From: Nitrincola iocasae
GTDB taxonomy: Bacteria; Pseudomonadota; Gammaproteobacteria; Pseudomonadales; Balneatricaceae
Reading direction: 5' to 3'
Assembly (NCBI RefSeq): GCF_008727795.1
Contig: NZ_CP044222.1
Span: 310,001 to 374,000 of the forward strand
DNA length: 64,000 nt
Of this stretch, positions 34,574 through 43,102 are shown piece by piece (within the stretch, counting starts at the first letter, position 1; the number at the start of each line of letters is the position of its first letter). The notes beneath the pieces are model-generated. The model made no database searches. It saw nothing but the letters and a program-made list of their open reading frames with translations, and was not told the DNA's origin. A program made the translations under genes and the position numbers.

Positions 34574-35231
34574 AATTCATCTTGACCCGCGATGTAAGGA
34601 AGTGCGTCGTGATTTGGCTGATTACTATCAGTTGCACTCGACTCTATGCCGTGCTTTTAGCAAAGCTGATAAAAAATGCCCGCCAGGCGAGTTTTTGTGG
34701 CGACATGAACCAGAAACAAATGCAAAAGGCTTACCGCAAATATTAATCCTGAGCAAAAATCTACCTGACTGGAGTGGTATCGGGATCAAGGGCTGGTTGA
34801 ACTCTGTGGATCCAGCTATCGACTTAAAAGAAAAGTTGCAGTTACAACAGCTTTCACCAGGGCAACGCTTTCGCTTCCGGCTGCGGGCTAACCCCAGTGT
34901 TACCCGTAAAGGGAAGCGATTTGGCTTGATGCAGGCATCAGAGCAGGAGTCGTGGCTCGAAAAGAAAAGTCACCTGCATGGATTTCAGTTACAGGAACTT
35001 CCTTCTTTTGCACTGACTGAATCAGAGAATTGTCGTTTAGATGTGTGCATAGTTGAAGAAAGAGTACTGCGGGGCAAGCAGCATTCAGGTAACAGCATCA
35101 CTATCTTTTCGGTATTGTTCGAAGGGGTCTTGAGTGTGACTGAACCAGAAAAGTTCATACAGACACTTGGAAGCGGAATAGGGCATGCTAAAGCAATGGG
35201 TCAAGGAATGCTTTCAATTATTCCCGTTTAG
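34560..35231 (+). CDS. cas6e: crRNA endoribonuclease Cas6e (CasE/Cse3)
   Basis: Cas6e cuts the repeat hairpin to release mature crRNAs and stays bound to the 3' hairpin. About 223 residues: opening LLHRIHLDPRCKEVRRDLAD, then YYQLHSTLCRAFS with the catalytic histidine near residue 26, and the glycine-rich RNA-binding tail GSGIGHAKAMGQGMLSI. The start at 34560 lies within the end of cas5e after GAGG; the longer open frame upstream is a shadow of cas5e. The repeat in the adjacent array has the matching CCCCGC/GCGGGG hairpin. Confidence 0.94.
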   Translation: MLLHRIHLDPRCKEVRRDLADYYQLHSTLCRAFSKADKKCPPGEFLWRHEPETNAKGLPQILILSKNLPDWSGIGIKGWLNSVDPAIDLKEKLQLQQLSPGQRFRFRLRANPSVTRKGKRFGLMQASEQESWLEKKSHLHGFQLQELPSFALTESENCRLDVCIVEERVLRGKQHSGNSITIFSVLFEGVLSVTEPEKFIQTLGSGIGHAKAMGQGMLSIIPV

Positions 35232-35251
35232 GAGATCTTCAAGGAGGAGTC

Positions 35252-36100
35252 ATGACAAAACCTAAATTACAAGTTCTGGACCACGCTATATCCACCACGA
35301 CCAAGGAGGGAATCGAGTACATCAATATCACCGATATTGCCAAGTACAAAAATCCTAGCCGGGTTGGGGATATTATTCGAAATTGGCTGCGCAATCGAAA
35401 CACCATTGAATTTATTGGGATCTGGGAGCAACTCAACAACCCGGATTTTAATTACGTCGAATTCGACGTAATTAAAAAAGAGGCAGGCTTGAACAGCTTT
35501 ACACTTAGCCCCAAAGAGTGGATCGCCAAAACTAATGCCATCGGACTGATTTCTAAGCAAGGCCGTTATGCTGGCACATTTGCTCAGAAGGACATTGCTT
35601 TTGAGTTTGCCAGTTGGATCTCGGTGGCGTTTAAGCTTTATCTGATCAAAGAATTTCAACGTCTGAAGGAGCAGGAGTTCCAGCAGTTGGGCTGGGATAT
35701 CAAGCGTAACCTGGCCAAGGTTAACTACAGCATCCATACCGATGCTGTGAAGGAAAACCTGATCCCGGACACTCTGAGTTCGGCCCAAATTAGTTATGTG
35801 TACGCCGACGAAGCAGACTTGCTGAATATGGCTCTGTTCGGCGTTACGGCCAAGAAGTGGCGGGACGCCAACCCGGATTTGCAGGGCAATATGCGTGATC
35901 ATGCCAATGTCCATCAGTTGGTTTGTCTGGCCAATCTGGAGAGCATGAATGCACACTTTATACAGGAAGGTATGTACCAGTCGGAACGCCTGCAGAAATT
36001 GAATGAACTGGCGATCCGGCAGATGCGCATTTTGACCAGAAATGAGATGGCATTACAAACGCTATCTGGCGGCAATGCCGAGAATGGAGCCTTGGAATGA
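35252..36100 (+). CDS. KilA-N domain protein inserted between cas6e and cas1
   Basis: A 282-residue DNA-binding-type protein. The KilA-N domain covers about residues 15-130: YINITDIAKYKN, IIRNWLRNRNTIEFIGIWEQ, KEAGLNSFTLSPKEWI, TNAIGLISKQGRYAGTFA and KDIAFEFASWIS. A helical C-terminal part follows (NYSIHTDAVKENLIP, YADEADLLNMALFG, AKKWRDANPDL, QSERLQKLNELAIRQM). Such proteins occur in phages and as stand-alone genes in bacterial accessory regions. Here it has a strong AAGGAGGAG ribosome site and ends by ATGA on the cas1 start, so it is a true operon member. It may regulate transcription of cas1-cas2 or take part in adaptation; both are inferences. Confidence 0.92.
   Translation: MTKPKLQVLDHAISTTTKEGIEYINITDIAKYKNPSRVGDIIRNWLRNRNTIEFIGIWEQLNNPDFNYVEFDVIKKEAGLNSFTLSPKEWIAKTNAIGLISKQGRYAGTFAQKDIAFEFASWISVAFKLYLIKEFQRLKEQEFQQLGWDIKRNLAKVNYSIHTDAVKENLIPDTLSSAQISYVYADEADLLNMALFGVTAKKWRDANPDLQGNMRDHANVHQLVCLANLESMNAHFIQEGMYQSERLQKLNELAIRQMRILTRNEMALQTLSGGNAENGALE
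35446..35477. repeat. perfect 32-bp palindrome within the KilA-N gene
   Basis: The 16-base arm TTTTAATTACGTCGAA at 35446-35461 is followed immediately by its exact reverse complement at 35462-35477, with no loop. In the protein frame it spells the end of NPDFNYVEFDVIKK, a region conserved in KilA-N relatives, so part of it is constrained by coding. It could be an operator, a cruciform, an mRNA hairpin, or a chance result of codon choice. Confidence 0.97.
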
Positions 36101-37017
36101 CCTTTATACCCCTGAAGCCAATTCCCATTAAAGATCGGGTTTCCATGGTGTTTGTTTACTATGGCCGTATCGATGTGCGTGATGGGGCCTTTGTTGTGGT
36201 GGATGAGGTCAAGGGTGAGCGCAAGCATATTCCGGTTGGCTCGGTTACTTGTATTATGCTGGAACCGGGAACTCGGGTTTCTCACGCGGCCGTCAAGCTG
36301 GCAGCCCAGGTCGGTACGCTGCTGGTCTGGGTAGGGGAAGCGGGTGTGCGACTCTACGCCGCAGGGCAGCCAGGAGGAGCACGCAGCGATAGATTACTTT
36401 ACCAAGCCAAACTTGCCTTGGACGAAGACTTACGCTTAAAAGTTGTTCGTAAAATGTTTGAGCTTCGTTTTGGAGAGCCAGCACCCGCCAAACGCTCGGT
36501 AGATCAATTACGTGGTATTGAGGGGGCTAGGGTCAGAGCAACATACAGCTTACTGGCTAAGCAATATGGAGTAACCTGGAATGGCCGCCGTTATGATCCC
36601 AAAGATTGGAATAAAGGAGATGTGGTTAATCAATGCATCAGTGCTGCAACTTCATGCCTGTACGGGGTTACAGAAGCCGCCATTCTGGCAGCAGGCTATG
36701 CTCCGGCCATTGGCTTTATTCATACCGGCAAACCCTTATCTTTTGTTTATGATATCGCCGACATCATTAAGTTTGACACAGTTGTGCCCAAAGCCTTTGA
36801 AATAGCAAAGGGTAAACCGAAACAACCTGATCGGGAAGTACGCATCGCCTGCCGAGACGTGTTTCGCGGAGATAAGGTTTTAGGACGATTGATCCCCTTG
36901 ATTGAAGATGTACTGGCTGCTGGTGAAATTGTTCCTCCTAAGCCACCGGAGGATGCCCAACCACCAGCTATTCCTGAGCCTGAGTCATTAGGCGACACCG
37001 GTCATAGGAGTAAATAA
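36097..37017 (+). CDS. cas1: CRISPR integrase Cas1 (type I-E)
   Basis: Cas1 with Cas2 inserts new spacers at the leader end. The 306-residue protein has the I-E opening PIKDRVSMVFVYYGRIDVRD and the three metal-binding residues in GIEGARVRATY (glutamate, near residue 141), GFIHTGKPLSFVYDIAD (histidine near 208, aspartate near 218). The C-terminal proline-rich tail (PPKPPEDAQPPAIPEPE) is common in this subtype. It overlaps the KilA-N gene by ATGA and cas2 by TAATG. The first 300 bp look more GC-rich than the rest of the gene. Confidence 0.96.
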   Translation: MTFIPLKPIPIKDRVSMVFVYYGRIDVRDGAFVVVDEVKGERKHIPVGSVTCIMLEPGTRVSHAAVKLAAQVGTLLVWVGEAGVRLYAAGQPGGARSDRLLYQAKLALDEDLRLKVVRKMFELRFGEPAPAKRSVDQLRGIEGARVRATYSLLAKQYGVTWNGRRYDPKDWNKGDVVNQCISAATSCLYGVTEAAILAAGYAPAIGFIHTGKPLSFVYDIADIIKFDTVVPKAFEIAKGKPKQPDREVRIACRDVFRGDKVLGRLIPLIEDVLAAGEIVPPKPPEDAQPPAIPEPESLGDTGHRSK

Positions 37018-37304
37018 TGGCCATGCTCACCGTTGTGACAGAAAGCGTACCTCCAAGGCTTCGGGGTCGTTTGGCTGTATGGTTACTGGAAGTCAGAGCT
37101 GGCGTATATGTAGGTGATGTATCCAGGAAAATTCGTGAGATGATCTGGTTTCAGGTTACCGAGTTAGCAGAAGATGGAAACGCGGTAATGATCTGGGCAA
37201 CCAACACAGAATCAGGTTTTGATTTTCAGACATATGGTGAAAACCGGCGAATACCAGTGGACTACGACGGCTTACGACTAGTCTCTTTTTTACCACCTAA
37301 ATAA
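37017..37304 (+). CDS. cas2: CRISPR adaptation protein Cas2e
   Basis: A 95-residue Cas2 of the I-E (CasBac) type: LTVVTESVPPRLRGRLAVWL then LEVRAGVYVGDVSRKIREMI. It dimerises and bridges two Cas1 dimers in the adaptation complex. The start overlaps the cas1 stop, and the CRISPR leader begins directly after its stop. Nothing appears missing, so Cas1-Cas2 should be able to form. Confidence 0.96.
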   Translation: MAMLTVVTESVPPRLRGRLAVWLLEVRAGVYVGDVSRKIREMIWFQVTELAEDGNAVMIWATNTESGFDFQTYGENRRIPVDYDGLRLVSFLPPK

Positions 37305-37405
37305 GAAGGTTGACCTGCTCTTTAACAATCAATAAAAATAGGCAAAAATATGGTAGATTTCTAAAGCAGCAAAAATTGTTTTAGAATCAATTATCTCCAT
37401 TTGGA
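37305..37405 (+). promoter_or_regulatory. CRISPR leader
   Basis: The 101-bp AT-rich stretch between the cas2 stop and the first repeat is the expected leader position for a I-E array. It contains A/T runs (CAATCAATAAAAATAGG and GCAAAAATTGTTTTAG) but I did not find an exact IHF consensus site. It should hold the array promoter and the integration signals. Confidence 0.8.
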
Positions 37406-40400
37406 GTGTTCCCCGCACCTGCGGGGATGAACCGGCCTGCGCACGGCTGCATACGTTGACCCTGTCGTGTTCCCCGCACCTGCGGGGATGAACCGGGAAT
37501 GTCATGACGTAGTGTTTCATTACTTCGGTGTTCCCCGCACCTGCGGGGATGAACCGACCTGATAAACACAGTTCTCGTTCTTCATTACGTGTTCCCCGCA
37601 CCTGCGGGGATGAACCGTAATTCAGGCTATGATGGATGACGAGATGAACGTGTTCCCCGCACCTGCGGGGATGAACCGGGCGGACGGGTGCTGATGTAGC
37701 CGTCCAGGATGTGTTCCCCGCACCTGCGGGGATGAACCGAAAATGAAATTATTAAATAGAATTGAACAGATGTGTTCCCCGCACCTGCGGGGATGAACCG
37801 ATTTTCAAAGACTTAGCTTAGATTGCTAGTGTGTGTTCCCCGCACCTGCGGGGATGAACCGAAAATTATAAAAAACTTTCCTCGCTTGCTGGTGTGTTCC
37901 CCGCACCTGCGGGGATGAACCGATTAAAACATAAAAAACAGCAAGGGATTATTAGTGTTCCCCGCACCTGCGGGGATGAACCGCAATCGATACTGATAAA
38001 TTGAATCAGGTGTTAGTGTTCCCCGCACCTGCGGGGATGAACCGCAGACAAGCCTGCGGCGGAAGCAGACAAGCCTGTGTTCCCCGCACCTGCGGGGATG
38101 AACCAAAATCCTCCTGAATATCAGCAAGGTTAATTTCGTGTTCCCCGCACCTGCGGGGATGAACCGATAACAGATGATTTAGATACATTAAAACTTGTGT
38201 GTTCCCCGCACCTGCGGGGATGAACCGGCTGAGCGTACCGCTATACGCGATATATACATGTGTTCCCCGCACCTGCGGGGATGAACCGTTTCTTACCAAT
38301 GCAACGACATTACAGGAAAAGTGTTCCCCGCACCTGCGGGGATGAACCGACTTTCAACCAGCAACAAAGTTTTATTGTGAGGTGTTCCCCGCACCTGCGG
38401 GGATGAACCGCTGGCTATATTGTGCTATCGGACGATATTAAAGTGTTCCCCGCACCTGCGGGGATGAACCGACTGAAAAGCGGAAACTATTGGCTATGCT
38501 GCAGTGTTCCCCGCACCTGCGGGGATGAACCGGCTTGTCTAGTAGTGGATACACTGTTACGGGTGTGTTCCCCGCACCTGCGGGGATGAACCGTATAAAA
38601 TACATGCATACAGGCGGCGGCATGTGTGTTCCCCGCACCTGCGGGGATGAACCGCCCCGCTGGGCGCAAATCTTGTCGGTGCGAAAGTGTTCCCCGCACC
38701 TGCGGGGATGAACCGTGCGGCATTGACGCCGCAGGAGAGCCAGTCTAGTGTTCCCCGCACCTGCGGGGATGAACCGGTTGGCACGGCCCAGCTTGCGACC
38801 ATTCATTTGTGTTCCCCGCACCTGCGGGGATGAACCGTGACCCTGTTCTCGGTGGTGGCGGTGGGGGTGGTGTTCCCCGCACCTGCGGGGATGAACCTCG
38901 TTCAGGCAGGCGTCCATAGTGTCGCGGTGGGTGTTCCCCGCACCTGCGGGGATGAACCGGCTTCCAGATCCGGAGCGTCGCTGGCGTATTCGTGTTCCCC
39001 GCACCTGCGGGGATGAACCGCCTTGGCCGCGTTTGTATTCACAGTGACTGCAGTGTTCCCCGCACCTGCGGGGATGAACCGCCTCTTCGACGCGGCTTAA
39101 TCCCTTAACTGTAGTGTTCCCCGCACCTGCGGGGATGAACCGCCTCTTCCTTGCGCTGCTTCTGTACGAAAAAAGTGTTCCCCGCACCTGCGGGGATGAA
39201 CCGGTCAAACCGGACAAATTTTAATGCAATCCCATGTGTTCCCCGCACCTGCGGGGATGAACCGCATCATCAGCGAACCTATAAACACTCTAGTCAGTGT
39301 TCCCCGCACCTGCGGGGATGAACCGCATGCAGCCAACGCGACCCATGCCCAGCTCATGTGTTCCCCGCACCTGCGGGGATGAACCGCCGGAACGGTCGCA
39401 CGTTTTAATGCCGTTGATGTGTTCCCCGCACCTGCGGGGATGAACCGCACGTCGCAGCAATGCCAGACGTTCATTGGGGGTGTTCCCCGCACCTGCGGGG
39501 ATGAACCGTTTCGCTCGCGGCGAAAATCCGTTTGGGTTTGGTGTTCCCCGCACCTGCGGGGATGAACCGTTAATGCCACGTATACTACCGCCGCCATTGA
39601 TGTGTTCCCCGCACCTGCGGGGATGAACCGCATGTGATTGATTTTCTGTCCGAACGTGTTCTGTGTTCCCCGCACCTGCGGGGATGAACCGGTTGGCCAC
39701 CACGTTGGACCAGCCGTCTGAACGTGTTCCCCGCACCTGCGGGGATGAACCGTTTTAAATTGGCGCGAATGCCTAGGCGCTCAGGTGTTCCCCGCACCTG
39801 CGGGGATGAACCGTTAGTCACTCCACGTGGCCCTGTGTAGCGAATGTGTTCCCCGCACCTGCGGGGATGAACCGCTTTTTATCATATCGCCAAACTGTCT
39901 GATCACGTGTTCCCCGCACCTGCGGGGATGAACCGATGATTCAGGAGTTTCTAAAAGAGGGTAGGGAGTGTTCCCCGCACCTGCGGGGATGAACCGATGA
40001 TTTTGACCAACTTGATTTGCGTTTGCGCGTGTTCCCCGCACCTGCGGGGATGAACCGATGACGCTGAACCATTCTGGCAATTATTTGAAGTGTTCCCCGC
40101 ACCTGCGGGGATGAACCGATGTCATCTAGAAAAAAATAATTGTCACAATCGTGTTCCCCGCACCTGCGGGGATGAACCGTGCAAACATTATTAAGCGACA
40201 GTCGCCCTTCAGTGTTCCCCGCACCTGCGGGGATGAACCGGTTTCGGCCAGGGTGCCAACCTGAAAGATGCCGTGTTCCCCGCACCTGCGGGGATGAACC
40301 GTGCAAACATTATTAAGCGACAGTCGCCCTTCAGTGTTCCCCGCACCTGCGGGGATGAACCGGCGCAGACAAAATGCCTCGTCAAACTCTTCGCGTGTTC

Positions 40401-42192
40401 CCCGCACCTGCGGGGATGAACCGTTAAAATCGAATGTCCGTGATATATTCGTTGAGTGTTCCCCGCACCTGCGGGGATGAACCGCAATCGGCATGCCTGC
40501 ACGCGACGCCATTCGTGTGTTCCCCGCACCTGCGGGGATGAACCGTGGTTGCAATAATCTGTTACTAACGTTACCGAGTGTTCCCCGCACCTGCGGGGAT
40601 GAACCGTCATCGTTAAACATAGACGACGTAAAGCGCGGGTGTTCCCCGCACCTGCGGGGATGAACCGTGAAAACAGGTCAAAATCTTTATCAGCAAGCAG
40701 TGTTCCCCGCACCTGCGGGGATGAACCGCACCGGGTAATCATAACCAATGTTATTAAACCGTGTTCCCCGCACCTGCGGGGATGAACCGCCCATAGCGCA
40801 ACATGCGCTCTTATAAAACTAGTGTTCCCCGCACCTGCGGGGATGAACCGTCCAGCGACTCTACCCAGTCACGCTCAAAGTCGTGTTCCCCGCACCTGCG
40901 GGGATGAACCGGGCATATCCTTCACCAGCTTGACCAGGTTTGTGTGTTCCCCGCACCTGCGGGGATGAACCGATCAGCAGCGAAGATTAGAGGGTTTTGA
41001 TACAGTGTTCCCCGCACCTGCGGGGATGAACCGGCAGGATCGCCATTTCGGCTAAAGACTACAAAGTGTTCCCCGCACCTGCGGGGATGAACCGCTTATC
41101 ACAATGGAAGATCATGCCAAGGCAATGTGTTCCCCGCACCTGCGGGGATGAACCGCCACCTTTTTGCGCGCCAGGTATTTTGATTTAGTGTTCCCCGCAC
41201 CTGCGGGGATGAACCGATGATTAATGAAATGGTCTGGCTTAAACATCCGTGTTCCCCGCACCTGCGGGGATGAACCGCTGGTGCTGATGGGTCAGTAGGA
41301 CTAATGAGTGTGTTCCCCGCACCTGCGGGGATGAACCGTTCTGGGGTGAGGAAGGCCGGATCATAATTGAGTGTTCCCCGCACCTGCGGGGATGAACCGG
41401 ATAGGGCTGGAAGAATATTCCCGAAGCGTTCGTGTTCCCCGCACCTGCGGGGATGAACCGTTGGCCTGAACGCTCATTTGATCTCTTGATACGTGTTCCC
41501 CGCACCTGCGGGGATGAACCGCAACCCCCAATTACTACATGGCTGAAACCGATGTGTTCCCCGCACCTGCGGGGATGAACCGCTCCCCATGGGTGTATGC
41601 ATCATCACGCTCAGGTGTTCCCCGCACCTGCGGGGATGAACCGGGATATAGACGCAATCAGTAGCAACGCCTTCAGTGTTCCCCGCACCTGCGGGGATGA
41701 ACCGCAGAGACTCCAAAACTACGGCGTTTTTTAGAGGTGTTCCCCGCACCTGCGGGGATGAACCGGCACTGATGGCGGCTGAGAGTCAGTTCGGCGTGTG
41801 TTCCCCGCACCTGCGGGGATGAACCGTGAAATCGTGGGTGGTGCTGGTGGTAGTACGTGTGTTCCCCGCACCTGCGGGGATGAACCGCACTGAGCCTCTT
41901 CTTCAGTTGCGTTGATGTAATGTTCCCCGCACCTGCGGGGATGAACCGTTGTCGCCAATGCCTTCGATATGGCTCAAACCGTGTTCCCCGCACCTGCGGG
42001 GATGAACCGATGCTTGAGGAGCGTGCCAGATCACTGGCGCGGTGTTCCCCGCACCTGCGGGGATGAACCGATTGAAACGTAGCTGCTGGGCCTTCCATCC
42101 AAGTGTTCCCCGCACCTGCGGGGATGAACCGCGAACCTGGAACCAGCGCTGCTGTCCGAAAATGTGTTCCCCGCACCTGCGGGGATGAACCG
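37406..42192 (+). CRISPR. type I-E CRISPR array, 79 repeats and 78 spacers
   Basis: The 29-bp repeat starts GTGTTCCCCGC, holds the hairpin CCCCGC-ACCT-GCGGGG and ends GGATGAACCG, closely related to the E. coli I-E repeat. First repeat at 37406, last at 42164: 4758 bp or exactly 78 periods of 61, so spacers are 32 nt throughout. Three repeats carry an end-base change: 38077 (last G to A), 38870 (last G to T) and 41920 (first G to A). The spacer at 40180-40211 occurs again at 40302-40333. The predicted crRNA 5' handle is ATGAACCG. The long minus-strand frames across the array are artefacts of the repeat. Confidence 0.99.
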
Positions 42193-42390
42193 CAAAGGTG
42201 TAGCATTGCCAAATCGTGAGGCATGCATGGAGCAGCGCCGGGAAGGTGTATTGCTGTACAGGCGTGAAGACGTTGAATGAGGGTGGATCGCCCCGCCGTT
42301 CCACCCATGCGCAGGATCTTAGGTCGTACCTCGGAGTACTAGGCCTACAGCACAATTAGTATAGGAAGCAATCATGACCGGATCAACTCA
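42193..42390. other. 198-bp non-repeat stretch at the distal end of the array
   Basis: After the last intact repeat the expected 61-bp period is broken. The first 32 bases could be one more spacer, but a repeat does not follow. The stretch includes an inverted pair GGGTGG/CCACCC at about 42280-42305. A 31-codon frame begins on the ATG of the last repeat and is probably fortuitous. I could not identify the DNA; an inserted fragment or a deletion scar is likely. Confidence 0.6.
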
Positions 42391-42420
42391 GTGTTCTCCG
42401 CACCTGCGGGGATGGTACCG
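42391..42420 (+). repeat. degenerate terminal CRISPR repeat
   Basis: GTGTTCTCCGCACCTGCGGG continues as GATGGTACCG, matching the array repeat apart from C7T and an altered, one-base-longer 3' end. This is how the leader-distal last repeat of an array usually decays. It marks the original end of the array, 3 bp before the right direct repeat. Confidence 0.88.
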
Positions 42421-42423
42421 TTT

Positions 42424-42453
42424 TAAAGAGCACGACATTTCGTAGCGCTTGTG
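42424..42453 (+). repeat. 30-bp direct repeat, right copy flanking the CRISPR-Cas island
   Basis: Exact copy of 24395-24424 in the same orientation. It begins three bases after the degenerate terminal repeat and ends 14 bp from the RES-domain fragment. Confidence 0.9.
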
Positions 42454-42467
42454 TGCCAGAGTTGGAA

Positions 42468-42788
42468 TCATAGTTTGAGTTCACGAACCTTTGAAATACT
42501 CTCTCCATCAAAGACGAACTCAAAGTGCTGTGTTTGAACGGCAGACTCGACAGGCGAAGGCGACATTAGTGCCCAGCAAGTCGCCCCTGCATGTCTGACT
42601 GAGCGATATTGAAGTCCTGCCTCTCCTGATTTTTTAACCTTAGCTCTAAAAATACGGGAGGTTGTGTAATCATTGGGTACATGGATAGCATTAATAGAAA
42701 CAGCGTCGATAAGCTCTGCTGAGAACTTAACTTTGAGGCATCGCATATCATCCACAGTGTCGTAATGAAGTCCTTCTACATTCCTCAA
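42468..42788 (-). pseudogene. RES-domain toxin, C-terminal fragment
   Basis: The 106-codon frame matches the C-terminal half of RES-domain toxins (NAD-degrading): GLQYRSVRHAGATCWALMSP, then VQTQHFEFVFDGESIS. The N-terminal half with the usual arginine and glycine-rich start is missing, and the frame opens with TTG directly on the ccdB stop. A full protein would be about 150-200 residues. It looks like a remnant truncated when the ccdAB module arrived or by deletion. Its usual Xre-type antitoxin partner is absent. Confidence 0.65.
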
Positions 42789-43102
42789 ATACCGGTGATC
42801 GCAAGATCGATGGCTTCAATAACCTGCTCTCTGAAATGCGCGAGAGTGCCTATTGGATTCTTCAGGTGTTTTTGTGACACAGAGGCTACTTGCGGGACAA
42901 GCAGCAGGAGTTCCTGATCGTCGAAGGTTATTTCTGGTGTCAGTCCTCGCATCGTATTGCTGCCAAAGACAGAACGTTTGCCAAGTGGCACAACGATACG
43001 GGTTGTCAGATTGGTCAGTAGAGAGCTTTGAACGTCCACCAAATAGGGGTAGTGGGCTTTGCTGGTTTTACTTGGATTAGGGTAAACATCGAACTGAGCC
43101 AT
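42785..43102 (-). CDS. ccdB: CcdB-family toxin
   Basis: A 105-residue CcdB protein, a DNA gyrase poison. Family landmarks: opening MAQFDVYPNPSKTS, PYLVDVQSSLLTNLTTRIVV, then PLGKRS, and the C-terminus FREQVIEAIDLAITGI. F-plasmid CcdB needs its last residues (W-G-I) to poison gyrase; here the end is TGI. It overlaps its antitoxin gene at TAATG, the usual operon form, with the antitoxin made first. Confidence 0.9.
   Translation of the reverse strand: MAQFDVYPNPSKTSKAHYPYLVDVQSSLLTNLTTRIVVPLGKRSVFGSNTMRGLTPEITFDDQELLLLVPQVASVSQKHLKNPIGTLAHFREQVIEAIDLAITGI

Noticed and set aside
35446..35477. Reading the palindrome as a telomere-resolvase or phage-end site
   Set aside because: There is no resolvase-like gene in the window and the palindrome lies within an intact coding sequence; nothing supports a linear replicon.
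42193..42281. Short ORF starting on the ATG in the last intact CRISPR repeat
   Set aside because: About 31 codons, start supplied by the repeat itself, no recognisable similarity; probably fortuitous.
37329..42355. Many long minus-strand open frames across the CRISPR array with repeating motifs such as RFIPAGAGNT and VHPRRCGEH
   Set aside because: They are translations of the CRISPR repeat in three frames, kept open by the 61-bp period; they have no independent start signals and are a well-known annotation artefact.
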